64,000 bases of DNA from assembly GCF_023520895.1 (NCBI RefSeq), contig NZ_CP026029.1:2790001-2854000 (forward strand). The letters are read 5' to 3'. Numbering within the stretch: the stretch's first letter is position 1; each line of letters starts with the position of its first letter. Of this stretch, positions 7,450 to 16,829 are shown in pieces. Origin of the DNA: Paenibacillus sp. PK3_47. GTDB taxonomy: Bacteria > Bacillota > Bacilli > Paenibacillales > Paenibacillaceae. The notes below the pieces were generated by a model that did not search any database, was not told where the DNA came from, and was given only the letters and a program-made list of their open reading frames with translations. The position numbers and the translations under genes are program-made.

Positions 7450-9534
7450 TCAGTTCATCCACCAGCGTTTGATATCCTTCCACAGGGAATGCTCTTCTTT
7501 GCCGGGAGTTTCGCTGCCGGGACTCTCCCCGGACGGAGCTGTGGCCGGTCCTTCACCATGCTGGTCACAATATTCAGTGGGTTCCGTGCCGCTGATGAAT
7601 GTTTCAAGCGTTTTATCCGGACAAGCCGCTGTGGCAAGCTTGCCGGATTGCGGATTGATGTAGACGCTGACTACGCCGTCAGGAATAGGGAATATTTTGG
7701 GCGGGACATTTTCCAGCGCCTTTTCTGTAAACTCGGCGAAAATCGGAGCCGCCCGCCGTCCATCGGTAGATGTAATTTCACGCCCCTTGTCATAACCTAC
7801 CCAGACTGCGGTCGACAGCTCCGGTGTGAAGCCGACCATCCAGCCGTCTGTGTCGGTGGTACCGGTCTTGCCGGCTACAGGCCTTTTAATAATTGACGCT
7901 ACACGGTTGCCTGTACCGCCGCTTTCGAACACACCTTCCATAAGCCGGGTCAGCACATAGGCTGCTGCCGGCTCGACAACCTTTTCCCCCGGGCCATCAG
8001 GCGCCTGGTATAAAAGATTGCCTTTAGAGTCTGTGATTTTCAGAATGGCTGTTACAGGCTGCTTCACTCCGCCTCCGCCAATGACCGCAAAGGCTGAGGC
8101 CATCTCCAGCGGACTGACCGGGGAGGTGCCGAGCGCCAGGGAAGGCACAGGCTGCAGCGGGCTGCCGATACCCATTTTACCTGCCATTCCGGCGACCTGG
8201 TCCGCCCCGATCTTCATAATGGTATTCACGGCATAGATATTGTCTGAAGCGGCAATGGCCTGGCGCATATTGATTTCCCCCAGATATTTGTCGCCAAAGT
8301 TCCGGGGCTGATAGGTTTTGCGGTTGTTGTCATAATGGAACAGGGTCGGCTGGCTGTTGAAAACAGACAGGCCGGTCATCGTCCGTGAAGACAGGGCTGT
8401 TAAATACATAATCGGTTTAAAAGAGGACCCGGGCTGGCGGGTTGTGGCGAGCGTATGATTAAACTGGTTGCTTCGGTAGTTCTTCCCGCCTACCATAGCC
8501 TTGATATAGCCTGTGCGGGGATCTATCGACACCAGGGCGGTTTCCAGTTCGCCGCTGCCGTCCATCCCTTTGTCGACTGCTGCTTCAGCTGCCTTTTGCA
8601 TGTCGGGATCCAGCGTGGTGTACACACTTAAGCCGCCCTGTTCAAGCTCATCGCTGCTGAAATGCAGTGTATCGGTGACAACCTGGCGAACATAATCACG
8701 GAAATAAGGTGCAATTACAACAGTGTTCTTCCCGCCCTGCGGCTTAAAATGGAGCGGCTGCCCTGCCGCTGCCCGGGCTTCTGCTGCAGTAATATCGCCA
8801 ACCTCAGCCATGGACGACAGGATAATAGCCTGCCGTTTCCTGGCATTGTCCGGATGCGTATACGGCGAGTAATAGGTCGGCCCTTTGGGGATTCCGGCAA
8901 GCAGGGCGCTCTCGGCAAGGTTCAGATCCGCCGCAGCTTTACCGAAATACATCCGGGCCGCAGCCTCAATCCCATAGGCACCGTGGCCGTAATATATCTC
9001 ATTCAGATACATGTTCAGAATTTCATCCTTGCTGTACTTCATTTCCAGCTGCATGGTGAAGAGAGCTTCCTTAGTCTTCCGGGTCCATGTCTTCTCATGG
9101 GTCAGATAGAGGTTGCGCGCCAACTGCTGGGTTAAGGTGCTGGCGCCCTGTGAACGTTCACCTGCTTCCAGATTGGCGAGTACCGCCCGGGCCATTCCCT
9201 TGAGATCAAATCCGGTATGGCTGTAAAATTTACGGTCCTCCACAGCCAGCGTAGCCTGAATAAGCAGCGGTGAAATCTGATTCAGCTGCACAGGATCGCG
9301 GCTGCGTCCGTCTGTGGTGAAGGTAGTGAGTACGTTCCCCCGGGAGTCGAGCAGCTTTGAACGGACATCATCTCCGACGGGAGGAAGCTCTTTCTGGTAT
9401 AAGTAGCCCAGCAGACCGCCGGCCGCCAGCAGCAACAGCAGTGTCAGGAAGGCCAGCAGCCGGAGCAGCCGGCGGAAGCGGTGTTTCTGGACCTTGGGGC
9501 TTTGGGAATCGCGCGGCATGTCATCAGGCTCCAT
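7450..9534 (-). CDS. Class A penicillin-binding protein (transglycosylase/transpeptidase)
   Basis: 694 residues, ATG at 9534. A basic cytoplasmic N-terminus is followed by one membrane anchor (about 22-46). The glycosyltransferase family 51 domain (about 60-230) has the catalytic E99 in E-D-R-K-F-Y-x-H and the G-A-S-T-L-T-Q-Q-L-A-R-N block. The transpeptidase domain has S370-S-F-K373, a downstream S-D-N, and K556-T-G-T. It polymerises and crosslinks peptidoglycan outside the membrane. Nearest by layout and by the ywhD neighbourhood is B. subtilis PbpG (PBP2d), a sporulation-associated enzyme, but other class A PBPs are similar and the assignment is not certain. The C-terminal tail after 650 is Gly/Pro/Glu rich. 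Divergent from the propeller gene at 9717. Confidence 0.92.
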   Translation of the reverse strand: MEPDDMPRDSQSPKVQKHRFRRLLRLLAFLTLLLLLAAGGLLGYLYQKELPPVGDDVRSKLLDSRGNVLTTFTTDGRSRDPVQLNQISPLLIQATLAVEDRKFYSHTGFDLKGMARAVLANLEAGERSQGASTLTQQLARNLYLTHEKTWTRKTKEALFTMQLEMKYSKDEILNMYLNEIYYGHGAYGIEAAARMYFGKAAADLNLAESALLAGIPKGPTYYSPYTHPDNARKRQAIILSSMAEVGDITAAEARAAAGQPLHFKPQGGKNTVVIAPYFRDYVRQVVTDTLHFSSDELEQGGLSVYTTLDPDMQKAAEAAVDKGMDGSGELETALVSIDPRTGYIKAMVGGKNYRSNQFNHTLATTRQPGSSFKPIMYLTALSSRTMTGLSVFNSQPTLFHYDNNRKTYQPRNFGDKYLGEINMRQAIAASDNIYAVNTIMKIGADQVAGMAGKMGIGSPLQPVPSLALGTSPVSPLEMASAFAVIGGGGVKQPVTAILKITDSKGNLLYQAPDGPGEKVVEPAAAYVLTRLMEGVFESGGTGNRVASIIKRPVAGKTGTTDTDGWMVGFTPELSTAVWVGYDKGREITSTDGRRAAPIFAEFTEKALENVPPKIFPIPDGVVSVYINPQSGKLATAACPDKTLETFISGTEPTEYCDQHGEGPATAPSGESPGSETPGKEEHSLWKDIKRWWMN

Positions 9535-9716
9535 TTCATGAAAGTTTATGTATTTTCATTATTGGGCAGCAAATGGACAGATATTCATACAGGGACAGAC
9601 GGTGAATAAAATGTCTCCTTTTTGTGACCGTTGGCAGGTAGATATAGCAGCGGCAGAAGACGTATAACAGAGTTATGTCAGACAGACAGGGTAAATATAT
9701 AACAGGAGGTGTCCTC

Positions 9717-10895
9717 ATGAACTGGACCAGAGCATTACACCACACATCATTAACACTTCTCACAGCGGGCCTGCTGATGGGTTCCGCCTGGAGCCCGGGC
9801 GTGTCAACGGTACAGGCAGCAGCACCGGCACCGGCATGCAGCACCGGAGACCACGGACTGCTGGAGAAGCTGCAGGCCAAACATTCAGCTGCAGAAGAAA
9901 CACCGCTTAGCTTCAATGATATTCAGTTCCTGAGCGCAGATACAGGACGGGCTGCAGGAAAGGGTTTTATGATCGGCACATCGGATGGCGGCTGCCATTT
10001 CCAGAAGATATATGAAGGCCAGTGGAATTTCCGCCAGACCTCTTTCCCGGATAACGTGCATGGCTGGGCTCTTGCTTCTGTTCAGGAGGAGAATGGGGTC
10101 TATCTTATCGGTACCACTGACGGCGGTTCTACCTGGAAGAGGATTTCGGAATCGAAGGTAGGTTTTGAACGGATCAGCTTTACAGACAGCAAGCACGGCT
10201 TCGGGTATGTCCGGGCCTTTACGTATTACACCGGGGACGGCGGCCGAAGCTGGAGCCGGATCACGACTCCGCCTAACACACGCGGCGCCGAGTTCACCAG
10301 CCGCACTCACGGGTGGGCGGTAGTGGTGGCTCCGGGTGAAGGCTACCGGGTCATGAAGACCGCAGACGGAGGCGCATCGTGGCAGCTGTCGCTGAAATCA
10401 CCCTTTGCGTATGCCGAATCAGGCCGGATCTATGCCAAGGGAGACCAGGTTTATGCGCTTTTGTACGGCGGAAGCGGGATGTCCCAGACCTCCTATTCGC
10501 TGTATGCGAGCAGCAATCAGGGAAAGAGCTGGAACCGCGTAATTGCCCAGGAAACAGCAGGCGGCGGACCGGCACCGGGGAGCGGGGCTGCGCTGTATAA
10601 GAAAGGCCCTGCTTCCGGAAAGCCGGGTAATATGCAGCTGGCCGGCAGCAGTACGGCATTCCTTGCCGGATACTCCCCGGCCGGGGAAGAAGTAGCTGTA
10701 GGCCGCACAGACAACGGCGGCAAGAAGTGGAGCAATCTCCCGGCTATCTCCGGCTATGAAGGCATCATCTCTTTTCCTGACAGCAAAGCCGGCTGGATGG
10801 CAGTCAAAGACTTTAATACCTCGTCCCTGTATGCTACTGAGGATGGAGGCATGACCTGGAAGCTTAAGTTTGCTTTTAAAGGAACGGAAGAATAG
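9717..10895 (+). CDS. Secreted BNR/Asp-box beta-propeller protein
   Basis: 392 residues. ATG at 9717 is chosen because AGGAGG lies 7-8 nt upstream; the frame stays open 14 codons further upstream but without a ribosome site. A signal peptide spans about residues 1-36 (cleavage near V-Q-A-A). The mature protein is built from repeats carrying the Asp-box pattern x-D-G-G-x-x-W: T-D-G-G-S-T-W, G-D-G-G-R-S-W, A-D-G-G-A-S-W, S-N-Q-G-K-S-W, T-D-N-G-G-K-K-W and E-D-G-G-M-T-W. This suggests a seven- or six-bladed propeller, similar to YCF48-like or sialidase-fold proteins. No enzyme residues can be assigned. Function unknown; likely extracellular binding. Same fold theme as the giant SLH proteins at 46-57 kb. 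Confidence 0.85.
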   Translation: MNWTRALHHTSLTLLTAGLLMGSAWSPGVSTVQAAAPAPACSTGDHGLLEKLQAKHSAAEETPLSFNDIQFLSADTGRAAGKGFMIGTSDGGCHFQKIYEGQWNFRQTSFPDNVHGWALASVQEENGVYLIGTTDGGSTWKRISESKVGFERISFTDSKHGFGYVRAFTYYTGDGGRSWSRITTPPNTRGAEFTSRTHGWAVVVAPGEGYRVMKTADGGASWQLSLKSPFAYAESGRIYAKGDQVYALLYGGSGMSQTSYSLYASSNQGKSWNRVIAQETAGGGPAPGSGAALYKKGPASGKPGNMQLAGSSTAFLAGYSPAGEEVAVGRTDNGGKKWSNLPAISGYEGIISFPDSKAGWMAVKDFNTSSLYATEDGGMTWKLKFAFKGTEE

Positions 10896-10918
10896 GACAT
10901 GATTGCCGGCATTTCAAG

Positions 10919-10940
10919 CGGCCCCGCCGGGGCCGTTTTT
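10919..10940 (+). terminator. Rho-independent terminator
   Basis: CGGCCCC / GGGGCCG stem with a 3-nt loop and TTTTTT, 24 nt past the stop of the propeller gene. Confidence 0.9.
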
Positions 10941-11098
10941 TAATGTGATAGGTGCTGCAGGGTATAAATGTAGGTTTCATGGCGGCCAAGCAGTGCCGAG
11001 TGTGATTTTAGCGGTCATTATGGTAGAATTTTATTTACTTTAACAGGCTATGCCGTGTAAATTCAGAATCACTACATAAAGCTTAGGAGGACTGCACC

Positions 11099-11956
11099 AT
11101 GACCTTCCGCGTATCGGCGGTACAATATCATCTGCACACCATCTCTTCATTTGAGGAGTTTGCCGCACAGTGCGAGCATTATATCAGAACAGCGGAAGAG
11201 TACAGTTCGGATTTCGTGCTGTTTCCCGAATTTTTGACCACACAGCTGATGTCCATCGGGGATGAACAGGGAAAAGCACTGGGGATAGAAGATCTGCCGC
11301 AGTTCACTGAGCGCTACCGGGAGCTGTTCTCGGGCTTTGCCAAGACATACGGGATGCATATCATCGGCGGAACCCATGTTCTGCGCCGTAATGGCAAGCT
11401 GTACAATGTGGCGCATCTCTTTTACCCTGATGGAAGAATTGCCGAGCAGGCCAAGCTGCACATTACACCTGCGGAAGTGGAAGGCTGGAACATGGGTGCA
11501 GGGGAAGAACTGAACGTATTCCAGACGGATAAAGGCACTATCGCCATGCTGACCTGCTATGACATTGAGTTTCCGGAAATTGTGCGCATGGCTAGAGCGA
11601 AGGGGGCTGATGTGATATTCTGTCCATCCTGTACCGACGACCGCCACGGCTTTCACAGAGTCAGATATACTAGCCATGCCCGTACCATTGAAAATCAGAT
11701 CTATGTTGTGCTTACAGGCACAGTCGGTTCTCTGCCTACCGTAGACCTTATGCGGGCGAACTTCGGCCAGGCTGCAGTGATCACGCCGAACGATATTCCT
11801 TTCCCGCCGCAGGGGCTGCTGGCTGAAGGGGAGATTAACAGCGATATGATCATTACCGCCGATCTCGATCTGGAGCTGCTGTACAGAGTCCGTGAGCACG
11901 GATCTGTGACGACCTGGCGTGACCGTAGAACCGATATATACACGGATTGGACGTAG
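11099..11956 (+). CDS. Carbon-nitrogen hydrolase (nitrilase superfamily)
   Basis: 285 residues, ATG at 11099 with AGGAGG 8 nt upstream. The Glu-Lys-Cys triad of the nitrilase superfamily is visible: E44 in F-P-E-F, K119 in A-K-L-H, and C153 in T-C-Y-D-I-E-F-P-E. Such enzymes hydrolyse amide or nitrile C-N bonds; the substrate here is unknown. It is cytoplasmic (no signal). The GNAT gene starts 12 nt after its stop, so the two form an operon. B. subtilis YhcX carries a GNAT and a nitrilase-type domain in one chain; here the same two activities are separate genes in the opposite order, which suggests they act on the same metabolite. Confidence 0.9.
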   Translation: MTFRVSAVQYHLHTISSFEEFAAQCEHYIRTAEEYSSDFVLFPEFLTTQLMSIGDEQGKALGIEDLPQFTERYRELFSGFAKTYGMHIIGGTHVLRRNGKLYNVAHLFYPDGRIAEQAKLHITPAEVEGWNMGAGEELNVFQTDKGTIAMLTCYDIEFPEIVRMARAKGADVIFCPSCTDDRHGFHRVRYTSHARTIENQIYVVLTGTVGSLPTVDLMRANFGQAAVITPNDIPFPPQGLLAEGEINSDMIITADLDLELLYRVREHGSVTTWRDRRTDIYTDWT

Positions 11957-11968
11957 AGGAGGAGCTTT

Positions 11969-12637
11969 ATGTACTACAAGACCTTTTACGCCTTTGATCA
12001 AAAGACTCCGGTGCCGGCGGTGATCCGCCAGTATACGGAGGATGATTTTGCCGAGCTGATCAAGATACAATCCGAAGCTTTTCCCCCGCCCTATCCTGCA
12101 GAATTACTCTGGAACCGTGAACAGCTTCATAATCATGTGACACGGTTCCCGGAAGGGGCGCTGTGCGTGGAGGTTGGCGGTGTACTGGCCGGTTCGGTAA
12201 CCGGATTTAAGATGAATTATGATCCTGAAGAAGCCGTACATCGGCATACTTGGTCTGAGGTAACCGCTGACGGTTATCTCACCACCCATCAGCCGGACGG
12301 CAATACGCTGTATATCGCCGATCTTTGCGTCCGTCCTAAGTACCGCAGTCTCGGCCTTGGCAAAGAACTGGTGCAGTCGCTCTACCATGTTGTCGTGGAA
12401 CAGAAGCTGCAGCGGCTGCTGGGAGCCGGAAGAATGCCGGGTTACCATAAGCATTCGCCGCGAATGACAGCGGAGGAATATCTCGCCGGTGTAGTATCAG
12501 GTGATCTTGCGGATCCGGTAATCACATTCCTGCTGCGCTGCGGCCGGACGCCGCTGGGTGTGGCGGCTGATTATCTTGAGGATGAGGAGTCCTGTAACTT
12601 TGCTGCACTGATGGAATGGCGCAACCCGTTTCTATAG
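11969..12637 (+). CDS. GNAT-family N-acetyltransferase
   Basis: 222 residues, ATG at 11969 with GGAGGAG 6 nt upstream. The acetyl-CoA site is seen as I-A-D-L-C-V-R-P-K-Y-R-S-L-G-L-G-K-E-L-V near residues 112-131. The C-terminal third (about 145-205) contains a long insertion (A-G-R-M-P-G-Y, then a region with F-L-L-R-C-G) typical of the GNAT domains associated with nitrilase-type enzymes in Bacillales. It starts 12 nt after the hydrolase stop and is presumably co-translated. Acceptor substrate unknown. Confidence 0.87.
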   Translation: MYYKTFYAFDQKTPVPAVIRQYTEDDFAELIKIQSEAFPPPYPAELLWNREQLHNHVTRFPEGALCVEVGGVLAGSVTGFKMNYDPEEAVHRHTWSEVTADGYLTTHQPDGNTLYIADLCVRPKYRSLGLGKELVQSLYHVVVEQKLQRLLGAGRMPGYHKHSPRMTAEEYLAGVVSGDLADPVITFLLRCGRTPLGVAADYLEDEESCNFAALMEWRNPFL

Positions 12638-12692
12638 AAGCGGCAACAAAGGTATAATTGCAAAATATATTTGAACCGGAGGAATGTACCGT

Positions 12693-13364
12693 ATGGAGTA
12701 TATAAGAATCAATAATATTGCTGACCCCTTGTTCAGACAAGTGCATGAATTGCTGTCCGAAGTGTTTCCGCCGGAGGAAGTGCTGGAGTACAGCCTCTGG
12801 AAAGAGCCGCTTGAAGATCCCGGGATCCGCGTATTTGCAGCCGTTCATGAAGGCACTGTTGTCGGGACTACAGAATACCGTTATTATCCGGACTGGAATG
12901 TAGCGATGACCGACTTTACCATTATCGGGCGCGAGGGCCTCGGGATTGGCCGCTTTCTGGCCCAAAACCGCCTGAAGGACCTTCAGATGCTTGCAGCAGA
13001 TAACGGCAAAGACCTGTATGGCATGTTCGCCGAAATCTACGACCCGTACCGTGTAGAGGATCATGCTTTTGGGGGCGTTAAGCCTATGGACCCGTTTGTC
13101 CGCCGCGAAGTGCTGTCGCATCTGGGATACAAACGGCTGGACTTTCCTTATGTTCATCCTTCCTGGCAGGGTGACGGTGAAGCGGTAAGCGGGCTGGATC
13201 TTTGCTTTATCCCGGGGGAAGAGGATATGGAGCAGCTGGATGCCTCTCTGGTTGCCGACTTCTTAACCCGCTACTACGCCGTGCTGGAGGACAAACCGGA
13301 GGCCTGGCTGGCCATGGTGGAGCAGCTGCGTGCAGCGGATAAGCTCACTCTGCTTCCGTTATAA
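12693..13364 (+). CDS. GNAT-like N-acetyltransferase
   Basis: 223 residues. ATG at 12693 is preferred because CCGGAGG lies 10 nt upstream; the earlier in-frame ATG at 12684 abuts the ribosome site. The region around residues 75-100 (F-T-I-I-G-R-E-G-L-G-I-G-R-F-L-A-Q-N-R-L) resembles a GNAT motif A loop, although the canonical R/Q-x-x-G is altered to R-E-G-L-G-I-G. The C-terminal 40 residues are helical and charged. It follows the other GNAT gene by 55 nt with its own ribosome site, so it may belong to the same transcript. Substrate unknown. Confidence 0.75.
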   Translation: MEYIRINNIADPLFRQVHELLSEVFPPEEVLEYSLWKEPLEDPGIRVFAAVHEGTVVGTTEYRYYPDWNVAMTDFTIIGREGLGIGRFLAQNRLKDLQMLAADNGKDLYGMFAEIYDPYRVEDHAFGGVKPMDPFVRREVLSHLGYKRLDFPYVHPSWQGDGEAVSGLDLCFIPGEEDMEQLDASLVADFLTRYYAVLEDKPEAWLAMVEQLRAADKLTLLPL

Positions 13365-13481
13365 TTATTTTTTGCGCGTTAATTGTCATTGTATTGCTTT
13401 CTTGGAGAAGATTTAGTGTACAATGGGGAAGCGAATATGCCTGTGAAAAAAATATAAGAATGAATAAGTGAGGAACGCGAG

Positions 13482-13925
13482 ATGTCCCAGTTACAATCCG
13501 AGAAATACGGTGTATCCGTGACACTGGAGAGTCTCCAGGACGGGCAGCGGCATATTGTAACAGCCGCCGGCGAAGCTGCTTCGAGAGGCGCACAGCTGTT
13601 CATCCGTTATGAGGAATCGGAGCAGGGACCGCGGGGGGAGAGCATCTCTGTCCGTACTACCCTGAAGATCTCAGACAGCGAACTGAAGCTGATCCGCCAC
13701 GGCGGAATTGAGTCCGAGCAGTCATTTGCAGCAGGACGCCGGCTGCCGGGATTCTACCGCTCGCCGTACACACAGTTCAATCTCTCCACAGAAACCCGCA
13801 AGCTGGAAATCAAGCGTGACGGAAGGTCGCTTGACGCCCGGTGGGAGTATGATCTGTACGTGTACGAGGAGTTATCAGGACAGTTCGCGATCAGTTTGCA
13901 TATACAGGAGGAACCACAATCATGA
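13482..13925 (+). CDS. ywiB: YwiB-family (DUF1934) beta-barrel protein
   Basis: 147 residues, ATG at 13482 with GTGAGGA upstream. Beta-rich sequence (alternating hydrophobic strands, [22 protein letters not shown]) matches the DUF1934 family of small calycin-like proteins. No catalytic residues are known. Its stop overlaps the argS start by 4 nt (ATGA), the same ywiB-argS arrangement as in B. subtilis, so the two are translationally coupled. Function unknown. Confidence 0.85.
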   Translation: MSQLQSEKYGVSVTLESLQDGQRHIVTAAGEAASRGAQLFIRYEESEQGPRGESISVRTTLKISDSELKLIRHGGIESEQSFAAGRRLPGFYRSPYTQFNLSTETRKLEIKRDGRSLDARWEYDLYVYEELSGQFAISLHIQEEPQS

Positions 13926-15607
13926 CACAAAGTTTAAATCCGCTCCAGCTGGCCAACGAACGGGTGAAGGAAGCGATCGCAGATGCGGTTGTAGCCGCCG
14001 GTATCGTCGCCAGAGAGGAGCTTCCGGCCATCGTGCTGGAAGTACCGAAGGACAAAGCCCATGGAGATCTGGCTACCAACGCCGCCATGCAGCTTACCAA
14101 GATTGCCAAGCGCAATCCGCGCCAGATTGCCGAGGCGATTATCGGAAATCTGGATACCAGCCGTGCCTCCATTGAGAAGGCTGAAATTGCAGGACCGGGC
14201 TTCATCAACTTCACGCTGTCCAAAAGCTATCTGTATCCGGTCATTCCGCTCGTTGCTGAGCAGGGGGAGAACTACGGACGAGTAGCAATTGGAGAAGGAC
14301 AGAAGGTAGAGATGGAGTTTGTCAGCGCCAACCCAACAGGCAGTCTGCATCTCGGCCATGCCCGCGGCGCTGCTGTGGGCGATGCGCTGTGCAATGTGCT
14401 GGATTTTGCCGGCTATCAGGTGACCCGGGAGTACTATATCAATGATGCCGGGAATCAGGTTAACAATCTGTGCAAATCGATTGAAGCCCGCTACCTGCAG
14501 GAGCTCGGCCAGCCTGCTGAAATGCCGGAGGATGGTTACCACGGCGAGGATATCAAAGGCTTTGCCAAAGAGCTGGTGGCAGAAAGAGGCGAAGAGCTGC
14601 TGTCCATGACTCCTGGTGACCGGGCTGCATTTTTCCGCACCTACGGACTGACCAAGGAGCTCGACAAAATCAAACGCGACCTCGGCAAATTCCGCGTGAA
14701 CTTTGACATCTGGTTCAGCGAAACATCGCTGTACGAGAACGGCGCAGTGCTGCGTTCCCTGGATGAGCTGCGTGACCGCGGTGAGGTGTACGAGCAGGAC
14801 GGGGCAACCTGGCTGAATACCACCAAATACGGTGATGACAAAGACCGCGTGCTGATCAAGAACGACGGAACTTACACTTACCTCACACCGGATATTGCTT
14901 ACCACAACGACAAGTACAGCCGCGGCTACGACAAAATGATTAATATCTGGGGTGCCGACCACCACGGATATATTCCGCGGATGAAAGCGGCCATGTCGGC
15001 GCTTGGCAACGATCCCGAGAAGCTGGTTGTGCTGATTGCCCAAATGGTCAGCCTGTTCCAGAACGGCGAGAAGGTTAAGATGTCCAAGCGTACCGGGAAA
15101 GCGGTGACCATGGAAGATCTGATGGAGGAAGTGGGCATCGACGCCATCCGCTATTTCTTCACGATGCGCAGCATGGACTCCCATCTTGACTTCGACATGG
15201 ATCTGGCCATTTCAACATCTAATGAAAACCCGGTATTCTATGTCCAGTATGCACACGCGCGGATCTGCAGCATTTTCCGCCAGGCGGAAGAGCAGGGCAT
15301 CGTGCTGCCTGATCTGGCAGATATCGACTACTCCAAGCTGACCGCTGTCCATGAATATGATCTGATCCGCAAGATCGGGGAACTGCCTGCAGAAATTTCG
15401 GTTGCCGCCGAGAGCTATGCGCCGCACCGCCTGATCCGCTATGTATATGATCTGGCTTCCCAGTTCCACAGCTACTACAAAGCTGAGCGTGTTATTACCG
15501 AGGACAGTGCCCAGACACTGGCCCGTCTGGCCCTGCTGGGAGCTGCCCGTACGACCATTGCCAACGTATTGCGTCTGGTTGGTGTTACTGCACCGGACCG
15601 CATGTAG
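13922..15607 (+). CDS. argS: Arginyl-tRNA synthetase
   Basis: 561 residues, ATG at 13922 overlapping the ywiB stop; GGAGG lies 9 nt upstream. Class I synthetase signatures are present: H143-L-G-H146 (HIGH motif, in [14 protein letters not shown]) and K386-M-S-K-R390 (KMSKS motif). The N-terminal 110 residues form the Add1 domain that recognises the tRNA-Arg D-loop; the C-terminal 130 residues form the anticodon-binding helical domain and end in the usual V-T-A-P-D-R-M. Charges tRNA-Arg with arginine in the cytoplasm. Full length for the family, followed by a strong terminator. Confidence 0.97.
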   Translation: MTQSLNPLQLANERVKEAIADAVVAAGIVAREELPAIVLEVPKDKAHGDLATNAAMQLTKIAKRNPRQIAEAIIGNLDTSRASIEKAEIAGPGFINFTLSKSYLYPVIPLVAEQGENYGRVAIGEGQKVEMEFVSANPTGSLHLGHARGAAVGDALCNVLDFAGYQVTREYYINDAGNQVNNLCKSIEARYLQELGQPAEMPEDGYHGEDIKGFAKELVAERGEELLSMTPGDRAAFFRTYGLTKELDKIKRDLGKFRVNFDIWFSETSLYENGAVLRSLDELRDRGEVYEQDGATWLNTTKYGDDKDRVLIKNDGTYTYLTPDIAYHNDKYSRGYDKMINIWGADHHGYIPRMKAAMSALGNDPEKLVVLIAQMVSLFQNGEKVKMSKRTGKAVTMEDLMEEVGIDAIRYFFTMRSMDSHLDFDMDLAISTSNENPVFYVQYAHARICSIFRQAEEQGIVLPDLADIDYSKLTAVHEYDLIRKIGELPAEISVAAESYAPHRLIRYVYDLASQFHSYYKAERVITEDSAQTLARLALLGAARTTIANVLRLVGVTAPDRM

Positions 15608-15610
15608 AAC

Positions 15611-15646
15611 AAGAGCCGCCTCCCTCATCCGGGAGGCGGCTCTTTT
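15611..15646 (+). terminator. Terminator between convergent argS and the S8 protease gene
   Basis: AAGAGCCGCCTCCC / GGGAGGCGGCTCTT stem with ATC-rich loop and TTTT; the left A-run lets it also serve the converging protease gene that stops at 15660. Confidence 0.88.
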
Positions 15647-15659
15647 GCTGCCGGCAGCG

Positions 15660-16829
15660 CTACGCCTTTACGGCAGCTTTGCGCCTTGCCCGGGTGCCCG
15701 CCCGGAGCAGCCGCATGGCATCGGCCGCGCCGCCGCCGAGCGAAGCGCGGCGCTGGCCCTTGCGCAGCCGCACCGGCAGTGCCGTGCGGCGCAGCAGCAG
15801 CTTCAGCTCGCGCGGCGTCAGGGACGGCCGCAATGCGAGCAGCAGTGCTGCGGCTCCCGTCACATGCGATGTTGCCATCGACGTGCCGCTCATTTCCTTG
15901 TACCCCTCCCTCAGCCAGCAAGAGGGGACACCTTCGCCCGGCCCGTAGACATCGATGTACGGGCCGCGGTTGCTGAAGGCTGCTACGCGGTGCCTTCTGT
16001 CGATCGCGCCGACGGCGATGGTCTCGGGGTAGCGGGCGGGGTAGTCACCGCCCCGTTTGCCGTCGTTGCCGGAGGAAGCAATGATGGCAATCCCGGCCCG
16101 GTAGGCCTTGATGACCACCTCATGAAGGGCCTTGCTTCTTGTTTTCATGCCGAAGCTCATATTAATAATGTCGATGTTGTTCTGCACACACCAGTCGATG
16201 CCGAGCACAATATCAGATACATAGGCAGAGCCGTTATGGTCGAATGCCTTAACCGGGTAGATCAGCGACCGCGGGGCAACGCCCATCATCCCGCGTGTTC
16301 CGCCTGCCGCAGCTAACGTTCCGGCAATATGTGTTCCGTGCCCGTTATCATCAAACGGCAGCATGCCGCGGTTCAGCAGATTTACCCCTGAAGCCAGCGA
16401 GTGCCGTAAATCAGGATGTCGGTAATCAGCACCGGTATCGATAACGCCGATCTTCACATGCACCCCGGTGGATTTTGACCAGGCCTGAGGGGCATGAATT
16501 GCCTTTACACCCCATGGCATCACGGCGGTACCGGTCATTTCACCCGCCAGGGAGTGGACCCGGATCCGCAGATCTTCCTCTATGCTTAGAGCAGATGAGT
16601 ATTTAACCATCAGCTTTTCCGGACTGGCTGCAGGCACAAAGAAGGCCCGGATCAGCGGGGATACCTGAACCTGCCGCAGGCCCGGCAATTTCTTCTTCAG
16701 CGATTTCCACTGGGATAGCGCTGCAGCATAATGGCGGCCATCATTGAAGGTGACGATGCGCCGCTCTGTATGTTTGGAGGCAGCCGATATCTCATCGAGC
16801 AACATCTGCCAAAATCCGTAATAATCCAT
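15660..16829 (-). CDS. Subtilisin-like serine protease (S8)
   Basis: 389 residues from the ATG at 16829, preferred because GAGGAGGGG lies 12 nt upstream. The frame continues to an ATG at 16994 (55 extra residues, Arg-rich) without a good ribosome site, so the longer form is an alternative. The first 105 residues resemble a propeptide-like domain; the catalytic domain has D131 (V-I-D-T-G), H164 (H-G-T-H-I-A-G), oxyanion N255 (S-G-N-D) and S317 (G-T-S-M-A-T). No signal peptide or membrane segment is present, suggesting an intracellular or non-classically released protease. The C-terminus (residues 345-389) is extremely Arg/Ala-rich and the local G+C is higher than in neighbours. Confidence 0.88.
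   Translation of the reverse strand: MDYYGFWQMLLDEISAASKHTERRIVTFNDGRHYAAALSQWKSLKKKLPGLRQVQVSPLIRAFFVPAASPEKLMVKYSSALSIEEDLRIRVHSLAGEMTGTAVMPWGVKAIHAPQAWSKSTGVHVKIGVIDTGADYRHPDLRHSLASGVNLLNRGMLPFDDNGHGTHIAGTLAAAGGTRGMMGVAPRSLIYPVKAFDHNGSAYVSDIVLGIDWCVQNNIDIINMSFGMKTRSKALHEVVIKAYRAGIAIIASSGNDGKRGGDYPARYPETIAVGAIDRRHRVAAFSNRGPYIDVYGPGEGVPSCWLREGYKEMSGTSMATSHVTGAAALLLALRPSLTPRELKLLLRRTALPVRLRKGQRRASLGGGAADAMRLLRAGTRARRKAAVKA

Noticed and set aside
13934..15184. 416-codon open frame antisense to argS
   Set aside because: It lies wholly opposite a certain gene and shows no ribosome site or family motif; it arises from the codon bias of argS.
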